In this document: positions 1 to 8,054 of the stretch, piece after piece
Position numbering within the stretch: the stretch's first letter is position 1
How the letters are laid out: the number at the start of each line of letters is the position of its first letter
Source of the DNA: a virus
Reading direction: 5' to 3' (one strand)
DNA length: 47,709 bases
Virus record (IMG/VR): IMGVR_UViG_3300027861_000047
Coordinates: 1-47,709 of that record
Program-made: the position numbers and the translations under genes
Notes under the pieces: generated by a model
What the model saw: only the letters and a program-made list of their open reading frames with translations
What the model was told of the DNA's origin: nothing
The model's database searches: none

Positions 1-127
1 GCTAAAGTGCTTTCGGGTCCAATGTTAGCCGGAGCGGTGGCGCTCGCAGTCGCCGGGGCGGTCGGTCTTGCGATGGAAGGTGCAGAAGAAAAGGCACGCG
101 AGGTTCGAGAGGCACAGCGAAAGGAGT
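1..127 (+). repeat. Terminal direct repeat, copy 1 (exact 127 bp)
   Basis: Bases 1-127 are identical to 46797-46923; base 128 is C here and T there, and from then on the copies drift apart. Both copies lie in the same reading frame of the tape-measure gene. An exact 127-bp overlap is what a de Bruijn assembler with k=127 leaves when a circular path branches, so I read this as circular closure rather than a biological terminal repeat. Confidence 0.9.
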
Positions 128-2361
128 CCGCGCAAGACTTAAAAGACTTCCTCGCGTCGGAAGGTATAAGAGGGGACGCCATCGAGAAGCGTCTCAAAGG
201 CGAGGCGCGACTCGTTGCAGCGGAGCAGCTAAGGGTCAAAGCCGCACGCGAAGCCAACAAAGGAAACCAGGAGTTAGCGGACGGGCTCATTGACCTTACT
301 CAAAAGATTGATGATAACAAGACCGGCGCGCTCGCACTCAATGACCTACTTTTGGCAAGCCCAGAAGCGGCGAAAGCCTTGATCAAAACTTTAAACACAC
401 AGTCGCTATCATACGCCGACCTGGTGAAAAGTCAGGACGACGCAGTGTCTTCGGCGAAGGGGCTAGAGGAGCAAAACGCTGCCCTTACTTTAGGGCAAAG
501 CAAACTAGAGGAGGCCAGAAGGGTCGCGAATGCAGAGTTAGAGGAAAATCAAAGCATCCTCGCAGAGTTTCAAAACAGCGCCGAAGCCGCACAAGAAAAA
601 GCCGAAAAGCTGCAAAAGCACTTCGACGCGTTCTCGGCTAGCCCTCAGGCGATACAAGGCGCACCGGAGGCATACGATTTATTAAAGCAGCGACTCGAAG
701 AGGCAAACGAGCAAGTCGAAGAAAACAACGCGGGCATGACCATCTTCAGTGAAAAAGTGCGGGACAACATTCAAACCATTGATGAGTCCGGCGATGCCAT
801 TGAGCAGAGCAAAGAATCGTACAGGGTCAACGCGGAGCAAATCGCAGTCGCGACGAAGCACTACGAAGAAAACAAAGCGGCTATCGACAAGACGGTCACA
901 GCATTAGACCGCGAAATAGCTAAACTCAAAGACACCGCGAAAGCTCGCAAAGAAGAGGCGGCAGGCAATCGCGAGTTTATCGCAGCGATTGAGAGGGCGC
1001 TCGGTATTGAAATCAAGCAAGCGCAAGCGCGAAGCAAAGCGAAGGAAGCCCAGAAGAAAGCAGCCGAGGACTTTTATAAGCGGTCGACTAAGGCGCTACA
1101 GCAGGCAGAACGCACGGCGGAAAAGCTCAACATTGGCAGACTAAAGCGAGAAGAGAAATCAATCGAAGCCTTGAGCGAAATAGCTATTCAAGAGGTCGAA
1201 AACCTTCGCACGATTAGCCTCGCAAGGCTTGAAGCTCGCGACGACCTCAACGAACTGGTTAAGCTTGAAGAGCGGCGCATCATAAACTCCGAGACAGATC
1301 TCAAAGTTAGCTCGATGAAGATTGCGAAAGAAATCGACTTAGCCGCAGCGCGACGACGAACAGCCGAAGCGGTAGAGTCCGGCAACATTGCACAGATAAA
1401 CGCGCAGAAGGTAAGCAGGAAAGCAAAAGACGCGCAGGTAACGCAAGAGCGAGCAAAGACACAGGCAACCATAGACGGCATCGACGCCAGAGAAAGAGCG
1501 GCGACCGCAGCCGTAGCGAGAGAGTCAGCGCAGGCGCAGCAAGTCGCCGGCATTGAGGCACCCGCAGAAGATGCCGCAGCCAGAGAAGCAGGCAAGACAC
1601 GAGCACAAGAAAAGCGCCGATTCGACCTTGAGATGATGCGCGAGGGTAGCGCGGAGCGTTTCGCCTTAGAGTCAGAGCTAAGAATCGAGGAGCAGACCGC
1701 ACGCATCGAGCAAATGAAACTCGGCGCAGCGGAGGAGGACCGGCTCAAGCAGCAGGTTGCAGATCGCGAGGTCGAGATCGCCGAACAAAGAGCCGCCGAG
1801 ATTGCCAACATTAACAGCCGGCAGCAGGCAGCAGCAGCCGACGCGATATCCAACACATTCGGCGAGCTTGCACACCTTTCAGAAGCCGCCGGCGCTTCCG
1901 ATTCTTTTGTAGGTAAAATCGAAGCCGCTCAGATTTTAGCGAAAGGCGTTTATCACGCATTCCAGGGCGCAAGCGACCAAGCAGACGCACTAACCGCATT
2001 TTCTACCCCAGGCGCGCAGGCGGTCGGCATTGCAAAACAAGCCGCAGCGATTGCACACTTCGCACAGGCGGCAGCCGCGCCGATGATGGCGGCTAAGGCT
2101 TTCGGCGGCGGTGGTGGCGGTGGTGGTGGCGGCGGCAGCATGTCAGGTGGACCGGTATCAGGACCACGACGCACAAGCGAAGGTCCGACCAGAGAGCAAC
2201 AAGAGCAACGCGCATCGATACAATTCGGCGACATTGTACTTTCCGACGTGCCGGCTTTATTGTCTCGACAGGGTACACGAGCACTAGGTCAACAAATAGC
2301 GGGCGACGTAGCACGCGAAATCAACCGCAGCAGGGCGCTTCCTGGCGGGTTTAGGGTTTAA
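1..2361 (+). CDS. Tail tape measure protein, C-terminal part (continues from 46796)
   Basis: This is the C-terminal 786 residues of the tape-measure protein, which sets tail length and lines the tail lumen. The frame is open through base 1 with no start of its own; joined to 45381-46796 it gives a 1258-residue protein. It starts with a hydrophobic Ala/Gly-rich segment (about residues 4-24 here), then a very long Ala/Glu/Lys/Arg/Gln-rich region that looks like continuous coiled coil, then an Ala-rich hydrophobic stretch, a run of eleven or more glycines (2104-2137) and a short ordered C-terminus. The GTG at 7 is an artefact of the contig break, not a true start. The next gene begins 3 bases after the stop. 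Function rests on the TP901-like core at 45381 and on gene order. Confidence 0.9.
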   Translation, partial: AKVLSGPMLAGAVALAVAGAVGLAMEGAEEKAREVREAQRKESAQDLKDFLASEGIRGDAIEKRLKGEARLVAAEQLRVKAAREANKGNQELADGLIDLTQKIDDNKTGALALNDLLLASPEAAKALIKTLNTQSLSYADLVKSQDDAVSSAKGLEEQNAALTLGQSKLEEARRVANAELEENQSILAEFQNSAEAAQEKAEKLQKHFDAFSASPQAIQGAPEAYDLLKQRLEEANEQVEENNAGMTIFSEKVRDNIQTIDESGDAIEQSKESYRVNAEQIAVATKHYEENKAAIDKTVTALDREIAKLKDTAKARKEEAAGNREFIAAIERALGIEIKQAQARSKAKEAQKKAAEDFYKRSTKALQQAERTAEKLNIGRLKREEKSIEALSEIAIQEVENLRTISLARLEARDDLNELVKLEERRIINSETDLKVSSMKIAKEIDLAAARRRTAEAVESGNIAQINAQKVSRKAKDAQVTQERAKTQATIDGIDARERAATAAVARESAQAQQVAGIEAPAEDAAAREAGKTRAQEKRRFDLEMMREGSAERFALESELRIEEQTARIEQMKLGAAEEDRLKQQVADREVEIAEQRAAEIANINSRQQAAAADAISNTFGELAHLSEAAGASDSFVGKIEAAQILAKGVYHAFQGASDQADALTAFSTPGAQAVGIAKQAAAIAHFAQAAAAPMMAAKAFGGGGGGGGGGGSMSGGPVSGPRRTSEGPTREQQEQRASIQFGDIVLSDVPALLSRQGTRALGQQIAGDVAREINRSRALPGGFRV

Positions 2362-2364
2362 CTA

Positions 2365-3921
2365 ATGGCAAACATCATACAGCGACCGAAAGTAGCCATA
2401 GCGGGCGAGTTTGACGGCTCTCCGTACGTTGGGGCGGTTTACACTCGTGCCGGTAACGCGGTAACGGTTGCAGCTAACACAAGCAGCGCACCACACTCGG
2501 ACATTATTGCATTTTTGAATGGCTACGGCTCACGCAGTGGGCGCGATCTTAATTCATTACTCGACACAAGCAAGGGCAGCGCGTCAACGCTTCAGGGCGG
2601 CATTGATTCAGACGGCTTTTTTTATATTGAGTCCGACTTGAATTTTCAGCTAGCCGCAAGCGGCACGAACTACGAAGCAAGCCGGGCGATGTTTGGCTTT
2701 GATGGTACCGAGACCGTCGTTTATAGTTCGTCTACATCGCTATGGCGGTTAACGGCTTCGACACGATGGCAGCGCGGCGTCTTTCAACTCGATTATGATT
2801 CGGTCGGCGGGCTCAAGATAAACTATTCGACCGGCGTGTCTGGCATAATTGTAGACGGCGCAATCACCGACCCCGGCCCGAGTTTTACGGTAACAGGCAC
2901 AACCATTTCAGGGACTTTCTCGGGCAGCGACTACCTCTACGCATCATCAAACAATACGACGTATTTCTTCGCAACTCCGAGCGCGGGCGCATACTCCGAA
3001 GCGGAGCCGGGCGACGTGCTAAGTCTTGCCGGCGGCAATCAAGAGCTAACGGTACTTTCTCAAGCCCACACCTACAGCGCAACGAATGTTGATGTTTTAC
3101 CGAGCAACGGCAGATATCAAAACCTCGTTACGTGGCTCCGTGTCCGTGGCTCGGCTGGTGATGCTGATGATGTGTATTCCGGCAAGTGTTTAGAGGATGC
3201 AGAATACACCGCCGGAAATACTTTCATGACTTGCGTATTAGAGGCAGACGGGCGAGTTTCGTTTAACTACCCGAGCGGCGTGCCTAACTACTCAACATTG
3301 ACAAGCATGCAGACCATCGGCGAGGCGCTATTTTTGCGCCTTGGATTTGACGGCACCGAGACAGCAGCAACGACCACCACCGATCATCGACAGTTGCGGG
3401 GGGCAAATCGTGCGCCGTGCGTACTAGCAACCAATCGCGGATACGTAGAGTTACGGCGCGAGGTTTTAGGGCGTGACGATTACACAATCATGGCAGACGG
3501 CTCAGTCGTTAGCGGTGGGCTCACTCCGATTAAAGGGTGGCGGCTGATTGTTCGCGTTTATGGTCCGGCACACGGTTACACGATAGACCTAGAACGACAC
3601 CTTCGCGAGTGGTGGAAGTATGCGCGGCGCGGGCTTACTATTTACCCGACTTTCGGCGACCAGGCGAGTACGGCAAAGGGCGGTAACGATACGCGGCGAC
3701 ATGTTGACCTGATAGGGCTTTATGGCACGACCTCGCGGCATAACCTATTCCAGACCGTAGAAGCGGACGAGAGCGCGACGCATTTCGGTAAGCGTGTTGG
3801 CGGTCGGCTGCTAGTTAAGAGGCACCCACAAGACGCGCAAGCACGACGAGAAGATTACAGTTTTGAGCTAGATATCCACCAGGATATTATGTTGCGACTA
3901 CTAGACGATACATCGAGGTAA
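2365..3921 (+). CDS. Virion protein after tape measure (probable distal tail/tail-tip protein)
   Basis: A 518-residue protein that I do not recognise by family. It sits directly after the tape measure, where siphoviruses usually encode the distal tail protein. It is rich in Gly, Ser, Thr and aromatic residues, as expected for beta-structured virion proteins, with no signal peptide or membrane segment. It seems to hold an internal duplication: the word FDGTET ends two related blocks (near residues 112-117 and 328-333), each preceded by about 40 residues of similar pattern. The C-terminal third (from about residue 360) is more polar and basic. The stop is one base before the endolysin start, so the genes are probably coupled. 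Function is inferred from position only. Confidence 0.65.
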   Translation: MANIIQRPKVAIAGEFDGSPYVGAVYTRAGNAVTVAANTSSAPHSDIIAFLNGYGSRSGRDLNSLLDTSKGSASTLQGGIDSDGFFYIESDLNFQLAASGTNYEASRAMFGFDGTETVVYSSSTSLWRLTASTRWQRGVFQLDYDSVGGLKINYSTGVSGIIVDGAITDPGPSFTVTGTTISGTFSGSDYLYASSNNTTYFFATPSAGAYSEAEPGDVLSLAGGNQELTVLSQAHTYSATNVDVLPSNGRYQNLVTWLRVRGSAGDADDVYSGKCLEDAEYTAGNTFMTCVLEADGRVSFNYPSGVPNYSTLTSMQTIGEALFLRLGFDGTETAATTTTDHRQLRGANRAPCVLATNRGYVELRREVLGRDDYTIMADGSVVSGGLTPIKGWRLIVRVYGPAHGYTIDLERHLREWWKYARRGLTIYPTFGDQASTAKGGNDTRRHVDLIGLYGTTSRHNLFQTVEADESATHFGKRVGGRLLVKRHPQDAQARREDYSFELDIHQDIMLRLLDDTSR

Positions 3922-3922
3922 T

Positions 3923-4615
3923 ATGAGCCAGTTCGAGAGAGAATGGAACGCAAACAGAGCCGACGCGGGCGCATATGGTGACGACGTGCTCGGCGAGTTG
4001 CTTCGGTGTGGCGCGCGAGCTATACAAGCCGCCGCAGGTTTGAAAGTTGACGGCTTGGCCGGACCCGCCACCATCGAAATCATCGAGGGCATTTTAAACA
4101 AGACGACAGCGGCACCAGGTAAGCACGACGCAAAGAAGCCGCAGTTCGCGCATCCTATACCAAGACGAGCGGCGGTCGAGTCCTTTTATGGCTCGTTTGA
4201 TTATAAGGAACATCCCGACACACCGGGCGCGATTATTATCGAGCGCGAGTGGGTACGTCAAAATATCGTAGGGTTAACGCTTCACACCGGGAAAAAGGTT
4301 TGGGTTCATCGGCTAGTCGCTCACGAGCTTGGCGAGCTATTCGAGAAGGCTTGCAAGATTACAGGCTACACGCCGAAGAGCGTCGCGTCGTGGGTGCCTC
4401 GTCATATGCGTTGGGATAGCAAGCGCAACCTATCTCGGCACTCGTGGGGCATTGCTTTCGATATCGACCCAAGGCTCAACGGCGTAGGTATGAAGGACAC
4501 ACCGCTACACCGGTATCCAGAGTGGGCGCAGGTGTTTCGCGATGCGGGTTGGACTTGCGGCATGGATTGGAAAAACTATCCCGACCCAATGCACTTCGAG
4601 CGGGTGGCGCGTTAG
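3923..4615 (+). CDS. Endolysin: peptidoglycan-binding domain plus M15 (VanY-type) peptidase
   Basis: A 230-residue zinc peptidase expected to cut peptide cross-links of peptidoglycan at lysis. Residues about 20-58 look like a PG_binding_1 fold (GARAIQAAAG, VDGLAGPAT). The C-terminal half has the M15/VanY signature: SRHSWGIAFD gives zinc ligands H173 and D180, and PMHFE gives H224, with the conserved Trp-rich segment between. There is no signal peptide, so export would need a holin; membrane proteins at 39155-40459 are candidates. It begins one base after the preceding stop. Its stop overlaps the convergent gene at 4612. A virion-associated role is possible given its place next to tail genes. 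Confidence 0.88.
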   Translation: MSQFEREWNANRADAGAYGDDVLGELLRCGARAIQAAAGLKVDGLAGPATIEIIEGILNKTTAAPGKHDAKKPQFAHPIPRRAAVESFYGSFDYKEHPDTPGAIIIEREWVRQNIVGLTLHTGKKVWVHRLVAHELGELFEKACKITGYTPKSVASWVPRHMRWDSKRNLSRHSWGIAFDIDPRLNGVGMKDTPLHRYPEWAQVFRDAGWTCGMDWKNYPDPMHFERVAR

Positions 4616-4836
4616 CCGTCGCGGTTAGAGTCTTCGATCATTTCGATGGCGCGGGTATTGACTGCCACCATATCGCGCAGGGCTTCGGCACCCTTGCGAA
4701 GATTTGATTTTTCTTCGGTGTCGGCGTCGATGTAATCCAGAATGATCTGATTCGACCTCATGATCATCGCGCGAAGCTCCGCGATTTCGTCGAGCTTGTC
4801 GCCGGGGATACCGAAAAGGATGTCATCCATATTCAT
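4612..4836 (-). CDS. Small acidic helical protein, unknown
   Basis: A 74-residue protein with an excellent ribosome site (AGGAGGTAG, 6 bases before the ATG). It is predicted all-helical and amphipathic, with many Asp/Glu and no cysteines or membrane segment. It is last in the leftward operon after SSB, and its stop codon overlaps the endolysin stop from the other strand. No function can be assigned. Confidence 0.75.
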   Translation of the reverse strand: MNMDDILFGIPGDKLDEIAELRAMIMRSNQIILDYIDADTEEKSNLRKGAEALRDMVAVNTRAIEMIEDSNRDG

Positions 4837-4845
4837 AACTACCTC

Positions 4846-5340
4846 CTAGAATGGTATCGGGTCAGACCCGCCGCCGTTGTTGCCCCAGGTGCCTTGATTG
4901 CCGCCACCGTTGCCATTCCATCCGCCGCCGCTTTGCCGTGGCGCTCGGTCGGGGCTTTGGGCTCGTGGCTGCTGGTTATAGCCTCCGCCGTTCTGACGCT
5001 GCCCGCCACCATCGCCACCGAGGAACGTGACCTCTTTCGCAACTACCTCGAAGGCTTTGCGGTCGTTGCCCTCTTTGTCTGTATACTCGCGGGTCTTGAT
5101 TTTGCCCTCGATGTAAACCTTTCGACCTTTGCTCAGGTACTGCCCGCAAAGCTCCGCAGTTTTACCCCAGGCGGTGACGGTGTGCCATTCCGTAGTTTCG
5201 ACACGCTGCCCGCTCTTGTCGGTGTAGCTTTCCGACGTGGCGATGCGCATATTCGCGACGGGTTGCCCGCCGTTCGTTTGTCTAATCTCCGGGTCAGCAC
5301 CCAGGTTGCCCACTAAGATAACTTTATTGACGCTTGACAT
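4846..5340 (-). CDS. ssb: Single-stranded DNA-binding protein
   Basis: A 164-residue SSB. The N-terminal ~110 residues form the OB fold with the usual landmarks: NKVILVGNLG, a WHTVTAWGK-like strand and GRKVYIEGKI. A Gly/Gln/Asn-rich linker (about 110-155) follows, and the protein ends in the acidic tip DPIPF, which in bacterial SSBs recruits partner proteins. It coats single strands at the replication fork and should act with the helicase, the exonuclease and the ERF annealing protein. Its start overlaps the stop of the upstream gene (TAATG), so translation is probably coupled. Confidence 0.96.
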   Translation of the reverse strand: MSSVNKVILVGNLGADPEIRQTNGGQPVANMRIATSESYTDKSGQRVETTEWHTVTAWGKTAELCGQYLSKGRKVYIEGKIKTREYTDKEGNDRKAFEVVAKEVTFLGGDGGGQRQNGGGYNQQPRAQSPDRAPRQSGGGWNGNGGGNQGTWGNNGGGSDPIPF

Positions 5341-5639
5341 TACTTTCTCCGTTTTAATTTTAAGAGATTAACGCGAATCTCTCCAAGTCCACAATCACCG
5401 CACGCTCGGTGCCCTGATAGCGTGACATCCATGTAATCCGCTCCCGCTCGCTCCATGATACCTATCTTGTGTTTAGCCTCTAAGTGACGACGCCCGCAAG
5501 AGTCGCCAGAGATTAAGCACCGCTCGCCCGGCTTGGCTCTTTCGCAATAAAAGAACCGCCGCGCTTGAGCATCATTTTGTGGACGCTTACGTTTAAACAG
5601 TCCGACACGCTTTATCAGGTCATCGACAGTATTAGCCAT
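5340..5639 (-). CDS. Small cysteine-rich basic protein, unknown
   Basis: A 99-residue basic protein, first gene of the leftward SSB operon. It has scattered cysteines and histidines (FYCER, ERCLISGDSC, then GHRACGDCGLGE) that could bind zinc, and strongly basic ends. It may bind nucleic acid, which would fit its place with SSB. The ATG is kept because it lies just after the divergent promoter region; the ribosome site is weak (AAAAGG about 10 bases upstream). Confidence 0.7.
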   Translation of the reverse strand: MANTVDDLIKRVGLFKRKRPQNDAQARRFFYCERAKPGERCLISGDSCGRRHLEAKHKIGIMERAGADYMDVTLSGHRACGDCGLGEIRVNLLKLKRRK

Positions 5640-5650
5640 TTCGGAAGCCT

Positions 5651-5699
5651 TTTACAAGTGGAAACAATTTTATTGTAATAAAACTCTCCGCGGTGTAAG
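5651..5699. promoter_or_regulatory. Divergent promoters between SSB operon and initiator gene
   Basis: Rightward: -35 TTTACA (5651-5656), 17-bp spacer, -10 TGTAAT (5674-5679). Leftward: -35 CTTACA (read on the minus strand, 5699-5694), 16-bp spacer, -10 TACAAT (5677-5672). The two -10 boxes overlap, and both lie in a perfect inverted repeat TTTTAT-TGTA-ATAAAA (5668-5683). One bound protein could therefore switch both early operons. Confidence 0.6.
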
Positions 5700-5708
5700 T
5701 GTAGGACA

Positions 5709-6560
5709 ATGAAGAACAACGAACCACAAAAAAGCCTTTTCTGTTTTCTACTCAATGAGGACGGCGGCGAGCTTATCGCTAAACTATCACCGGCACCCGT
5801 TGCCTCTGTACTACTTGCGCTTACAGGTGTGTGCAATGGTGACATGGTAGTTAAATGTAGTCAAACCACACTGGCGAAAAACTTAGGCATGCACCGCGGG
5901 ACGTTGCATCGAGCGGTTAAGGCGTTGGAGTCTGCCGGGCTAATTGTAAAGCTCGGGCGGTCAGAGTATCGGGTTTTGAGTGTTAGCGAAATGCGTCAAA
6001 CGTTGCACCATGCAACATTCAGGGCTCAAACGTTGCACCATGCAACATTCGAAGGGGTAAACGTTGCACCATGCAACATTCAGCCGCAAACGTTGCACCA
6101 TGCAACATTCGGAAAGCCGGAAAGCGGTGATGACACTTCTTATAATATACTACCTCTACGAGGTAGTAGTAGTGCGCGCATAGGCGCACGTATAGCAACA
6201 CCACCCACCGAGCAAGAGAAAATCGTGCGACTCGAAAACATTATCGTCGAAAAGTTGGGGCGGCAGGCTTGGGACCGCTCCACAAATTGGGCGGAGCTAT
6301 ACAGTAGAGCAAACCGAGACATCGAGTTAATCGAAGACGCGGTTATCGCCTACCAGGAGAAAGTTATCGAGGCGGGGCAGAATCACAGTTTTACGAGGCT
6401 TCTAAACTTCGTTAAGCGAGAGCGCATAAGCAGAGAGAAGCAAGAGCAGAAGGCAAGCCCGACGCGCCCGGCATATCGCCCGGCGGAATTACACGGGCAC
6501 GCAGCCAAGGCAACACAAGACGAGCTTGAAAGGTTAAGCAGGTTTTTAGATGGATCATAA
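5709..6560 (+). CDS. Replication initiator with winged helix (lambda O-like), containing the origin
   Basis: A 283-residue protein. Residues about 25-85 look like a winged helix (SQTTLAKNLGMHRGTLHRAV, then a wing with LIVKLG). The middle is a low-complexity linker whose DNA holds four iterons (5998-6110). The C-terminal ~100 residues are charged and helical and could contact the helicase. A DNA-binding initiator with iterons inside its own gene, followed directly by a helicase gene, is the arrangement of lambda O-ori-P. The last 11 bases overlap the helicase start, so the two are coupled. A plain transcription regulator is the alternative, but the embedded repeats argue for initiation. Confidence is good for DNA binding, moderate for the origin role. 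Confidence 0.8.
   Translation: MKNNEPQKSLFCFLLNEDGGELIAKLSPAPVASVLLALTGVCNGDMVVKCSQTTLAKNLGMHRGTLHRAVKALESAGLIVKLGRSEYRVLSVSEMRQTLHHATFRAQTLHHATFEGVNVAPCNIQPQTLHHATFGKPESGDDTSYNILPLRGSSSARIGARIATPPTEQEKIVRLENIIVEKLGRQAWDRSTNWAELYSRANRDIELIEDAVIAYQEKVIEAGQNHSFTRLLNFVKRERISREKQEQKASPTRPAYRPAELHGHAAKATQDELERLSRFLDGS
5998..6110 (+). repeat. Four iterons forming a putative replication origin
   Basis: Four copies of a 23-bp direct repeat start at 5998, 6028, 6059 and 6088 (spacing 30, 31 and 29 bp). Each contains the perfect inverted repeat GTTGCA-CCA-TGCAAC, flanked by AAAC and ATTC. Spacing near three helical turns would place bound dimers on one face of the DNA. The second-to-third step of 31 bp shifts the reading frame, so copies 1, 2 and 4 encode the same peptide (QTLHHATF) while copy 3 is read in another frame. 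The DNA, not the peptide, is what is conserved. Confidence 0.88.
6138..6168. other. AT-rich stretch and 9-bp hairpin beside the iterons (possible unwinding site)
   Basis: Right after the iterons comes a short AT-rich stretch (TTCTTATAATATAC, from 6137) and then a perfect inverted repeat TACTACCTC-TAC-GAGGTAGTA (6148-6168). Iterons, then an AT-rich segment, then an inverted repeat is also the order in the lambda origin, so this is the likely duplex-opening side. The TATAAT could also act as a -10 box, though no convincing -35 box precedes it. Confidence 0.5.
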
Positions 6561-7857
6561 ACTAACGGAGAGCACAGAGAGCGAGCGGTCTTTATTGGGC
6601 GCGGCGCTTTTAAGGGATAGCGTTATCGATGACGCTGGCGAGTATTTATTGCCCGCCGATTTTAAAAATCAAAGATACGGCGACTTGTGGGCGCTGATGC
6701 TTGCGGTACGCGCAGACGGTAAAAAGGCGAAGCCGGCTTTATTAAAAGCAGAGGGAGCGAACGCCGACACCGTGGCAGAAGTTCAAAACGCGGTAGCGTC
6801 TGCACTCGGCTTCGAGGCATACGCCAAGCGCATACGCATATCAGCAGAGCGCCGGCAAATCGTTTCGGCGTGTATGTCAATCGCATCGATGGCAGAAGAC
6901 ACGCCAGAGCATGACGGTTTCCAAACTGACGCGTTTGATTTGCTGATTACCTCGTTCAAGGCGGACCAAGATAAAGTCGAAACCGTAACACTTCGCGAGG
7001 GTGCCGAGACCGCACTGCGTAACGCAGTCGAAGCGATGCAGAATGGCGGGCAGGTGTCCGGGCTTGCGTCAGGGTTTGCCGAGCTAGACAAGAAGACCAC
7101 CGGCTTGCATCCGGGCGACCTTGTGATTTTGGCGGGTCGTCCAGGCATGGGTAAAACGACTTTCGCTCTAAACCTCGCGTACAATGTAAGCGCATCGGGG
7201 ACGGTTGCTTTCTTCTCGCTTGAGATGCCAGCCGAGCAGTTAGCCGGCAAGATACTTAGCACCGAGGGCAACATCGGAAGCCAAGACCTACAGCGCGGGC
7301 AGATAGGCGGCAAGGTTGACAAGCTCGCGCAGGTTGTAACGACGTTTACGAAGCGAGACTTTTTCATCTACGATAAACCAGGCGTCGGTATCGGCTACAT
7401 TCGAAGCAAGTTGCACCAAGTGAAAGCCAAGACGGGCAAAGGTCCAGCGGTCATCGTTATCGACTACTTGCAGTTGATGCGGGGCGACAAAACAGGCAAC
7501 CGAGAACAAGAGGTTAGCGGGTTATCTCGTGGGCTCAAGATTCTAGCTCGTGACTTTGAGTGCCCGGTTATCGTACTGGCGCAACTGAACCGAGCAGCCG
7601 AGAGCAGAGCAGACCATCGCCCGCTACTGTCAGACCTTCGAGAGTCAGGCGCAATCGAGCAAGATGCCGACATGGTTTGGTTTATGTATCGGGAGGCATA
7701 TTACAACGACCAAGCAGACGCAGAAGCCGCCGAACTAATCATATCAAAGCAAAGGCGCGGACCATTGGGGACCGTCGATTTGCGATTCTTGGGCAGGTTC
7801 TCAAAATTCATGGAAGTAACACCAGGCACAGAGGAGCGATACACATGGAACGCATAA
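6550..7857 (+). CDS. DnaB-type replicative helicase
   Basis: A 435-residue hexameric helicase that unwinds DNA at the fork. Residues 1-100 match the DnaB N-terminal helical domain (ERSLLGAAL, LPADFKNQRYGDLW). The RecA-like domain starts near 170 (SGFAELDKKTTGLHPGDL) with Walker A GRPGMGKT (196-203), a FFSLEMP strand, Walker B-like VIVIDYLQLM near 300, AQLNRAAESR, and an arginine-finger region around SKQRRGP. The gene overlaps the initiator by 11 bp and is followed by the next gene with a 13-bp overlap. No separate loader is recognisable, so the initiator may recruit it directly. Confidence 0.95.
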   Translation: MDHKLTESTESERSLLGAALLRDSVIDDAGEYLLPADFKNQRYGDLWALMLAVRADGKKAKPALLKAEGANADTVAEVQNAVASALGFEAYAKRIRISAERRQIVSACMSIASMAEDTPEHDGFQTDAFDLLITSFKADQDKVETVTLREGAETALRNAVEAMQNGGQVSGLASGFAELDKKTTGLHPGDLVILAGRPGMGKTTFALNLAYNVSASGTVAFFSLEMPAEQLAGKILSTEGNIGSQDLQRGQIGGKVDKLAQVVTTFTKRDFFIYDKPGVGIGYIRSKLHQVKAKTGKGPAVIVIDYLQLMRGDKTGNREQEVSGLSRGLKILARDFECPVIVLAQLNRAAESRADHRPLLSDLRESGAIEQDADMVWFMYREAYYNDQADAEAAELIISKQRRGPLGTVDLRFLGRFSKFMEVTPGTEERYTWNA

Positions 7858-8054
7858 CCACACAGCAGATCAAGCAGGCGGTCAAGGATTTGACCAAGCA
7901 GTTAAAGAGACCGCCAACATTTAACGAGATACAGGAGTTCTTCGAGTTACGCTCCAAAGCGCACGCTAGGTATTACGTGATGAAGGGTGTCGAAAGCGGG
8001 GCGCTAAGTATTGACGACCGGCGCTCGCCGCACTGGATAGAGGTGACGAAATGA
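7845..8054 (+). CDS. Small LexA-type winged-helix protein
   Basis: A 69-residue protein whose middle ([13 protein letters not shown], then a recognition-helix-like segment, then a wing ending PHWIEV) follows the pattern of the LexA N-terminal DNA-binding domain. It has no protease or dimerisation domain, so it would be a bare DNA-binding module. I chose the ATG at 7845 because GAGGAG lies 8 bases upstream; it overlaps the helicase end by 13 bp. Its stop overlaps the next start (ATGA). It may regulate early genes, or host SOS-type operators; this is inference. Confidence 0.75.
   Translation: MERITTQQIKQAVKDLTKQLKRPPTFNEIQEFFELRSKAHARYYVMKGVESGALSIDDRRSPHWIEVTK

Noticed and set aside
1188-1856. 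Long minus-strand frames within the tape-measure gene
   Set aside because: They are shadows of Ala/Glu/Arg-rich coding sequence, with Ser/Cys-rich improbable proteins and no ribosome sites.
2101-2138. GGN-rich stretch as a microsatellite or regulatory element
   Set aside because: It encodes a glycine linker in frame; mixed third bases show ordinary coding.
5998-6110. CRISPR-like array of four repeats
   Set aside because: Spacers are only 6-8 bp, the repeats are palindromic iterons and lie in a coding gene.
6783-7367. 194-residue minus-strand frame in the helicase gene
   Set aside because: It lies wholly opposite the helicase and encodes an improbable Ser/Pro-rich protein; no ribosome site.
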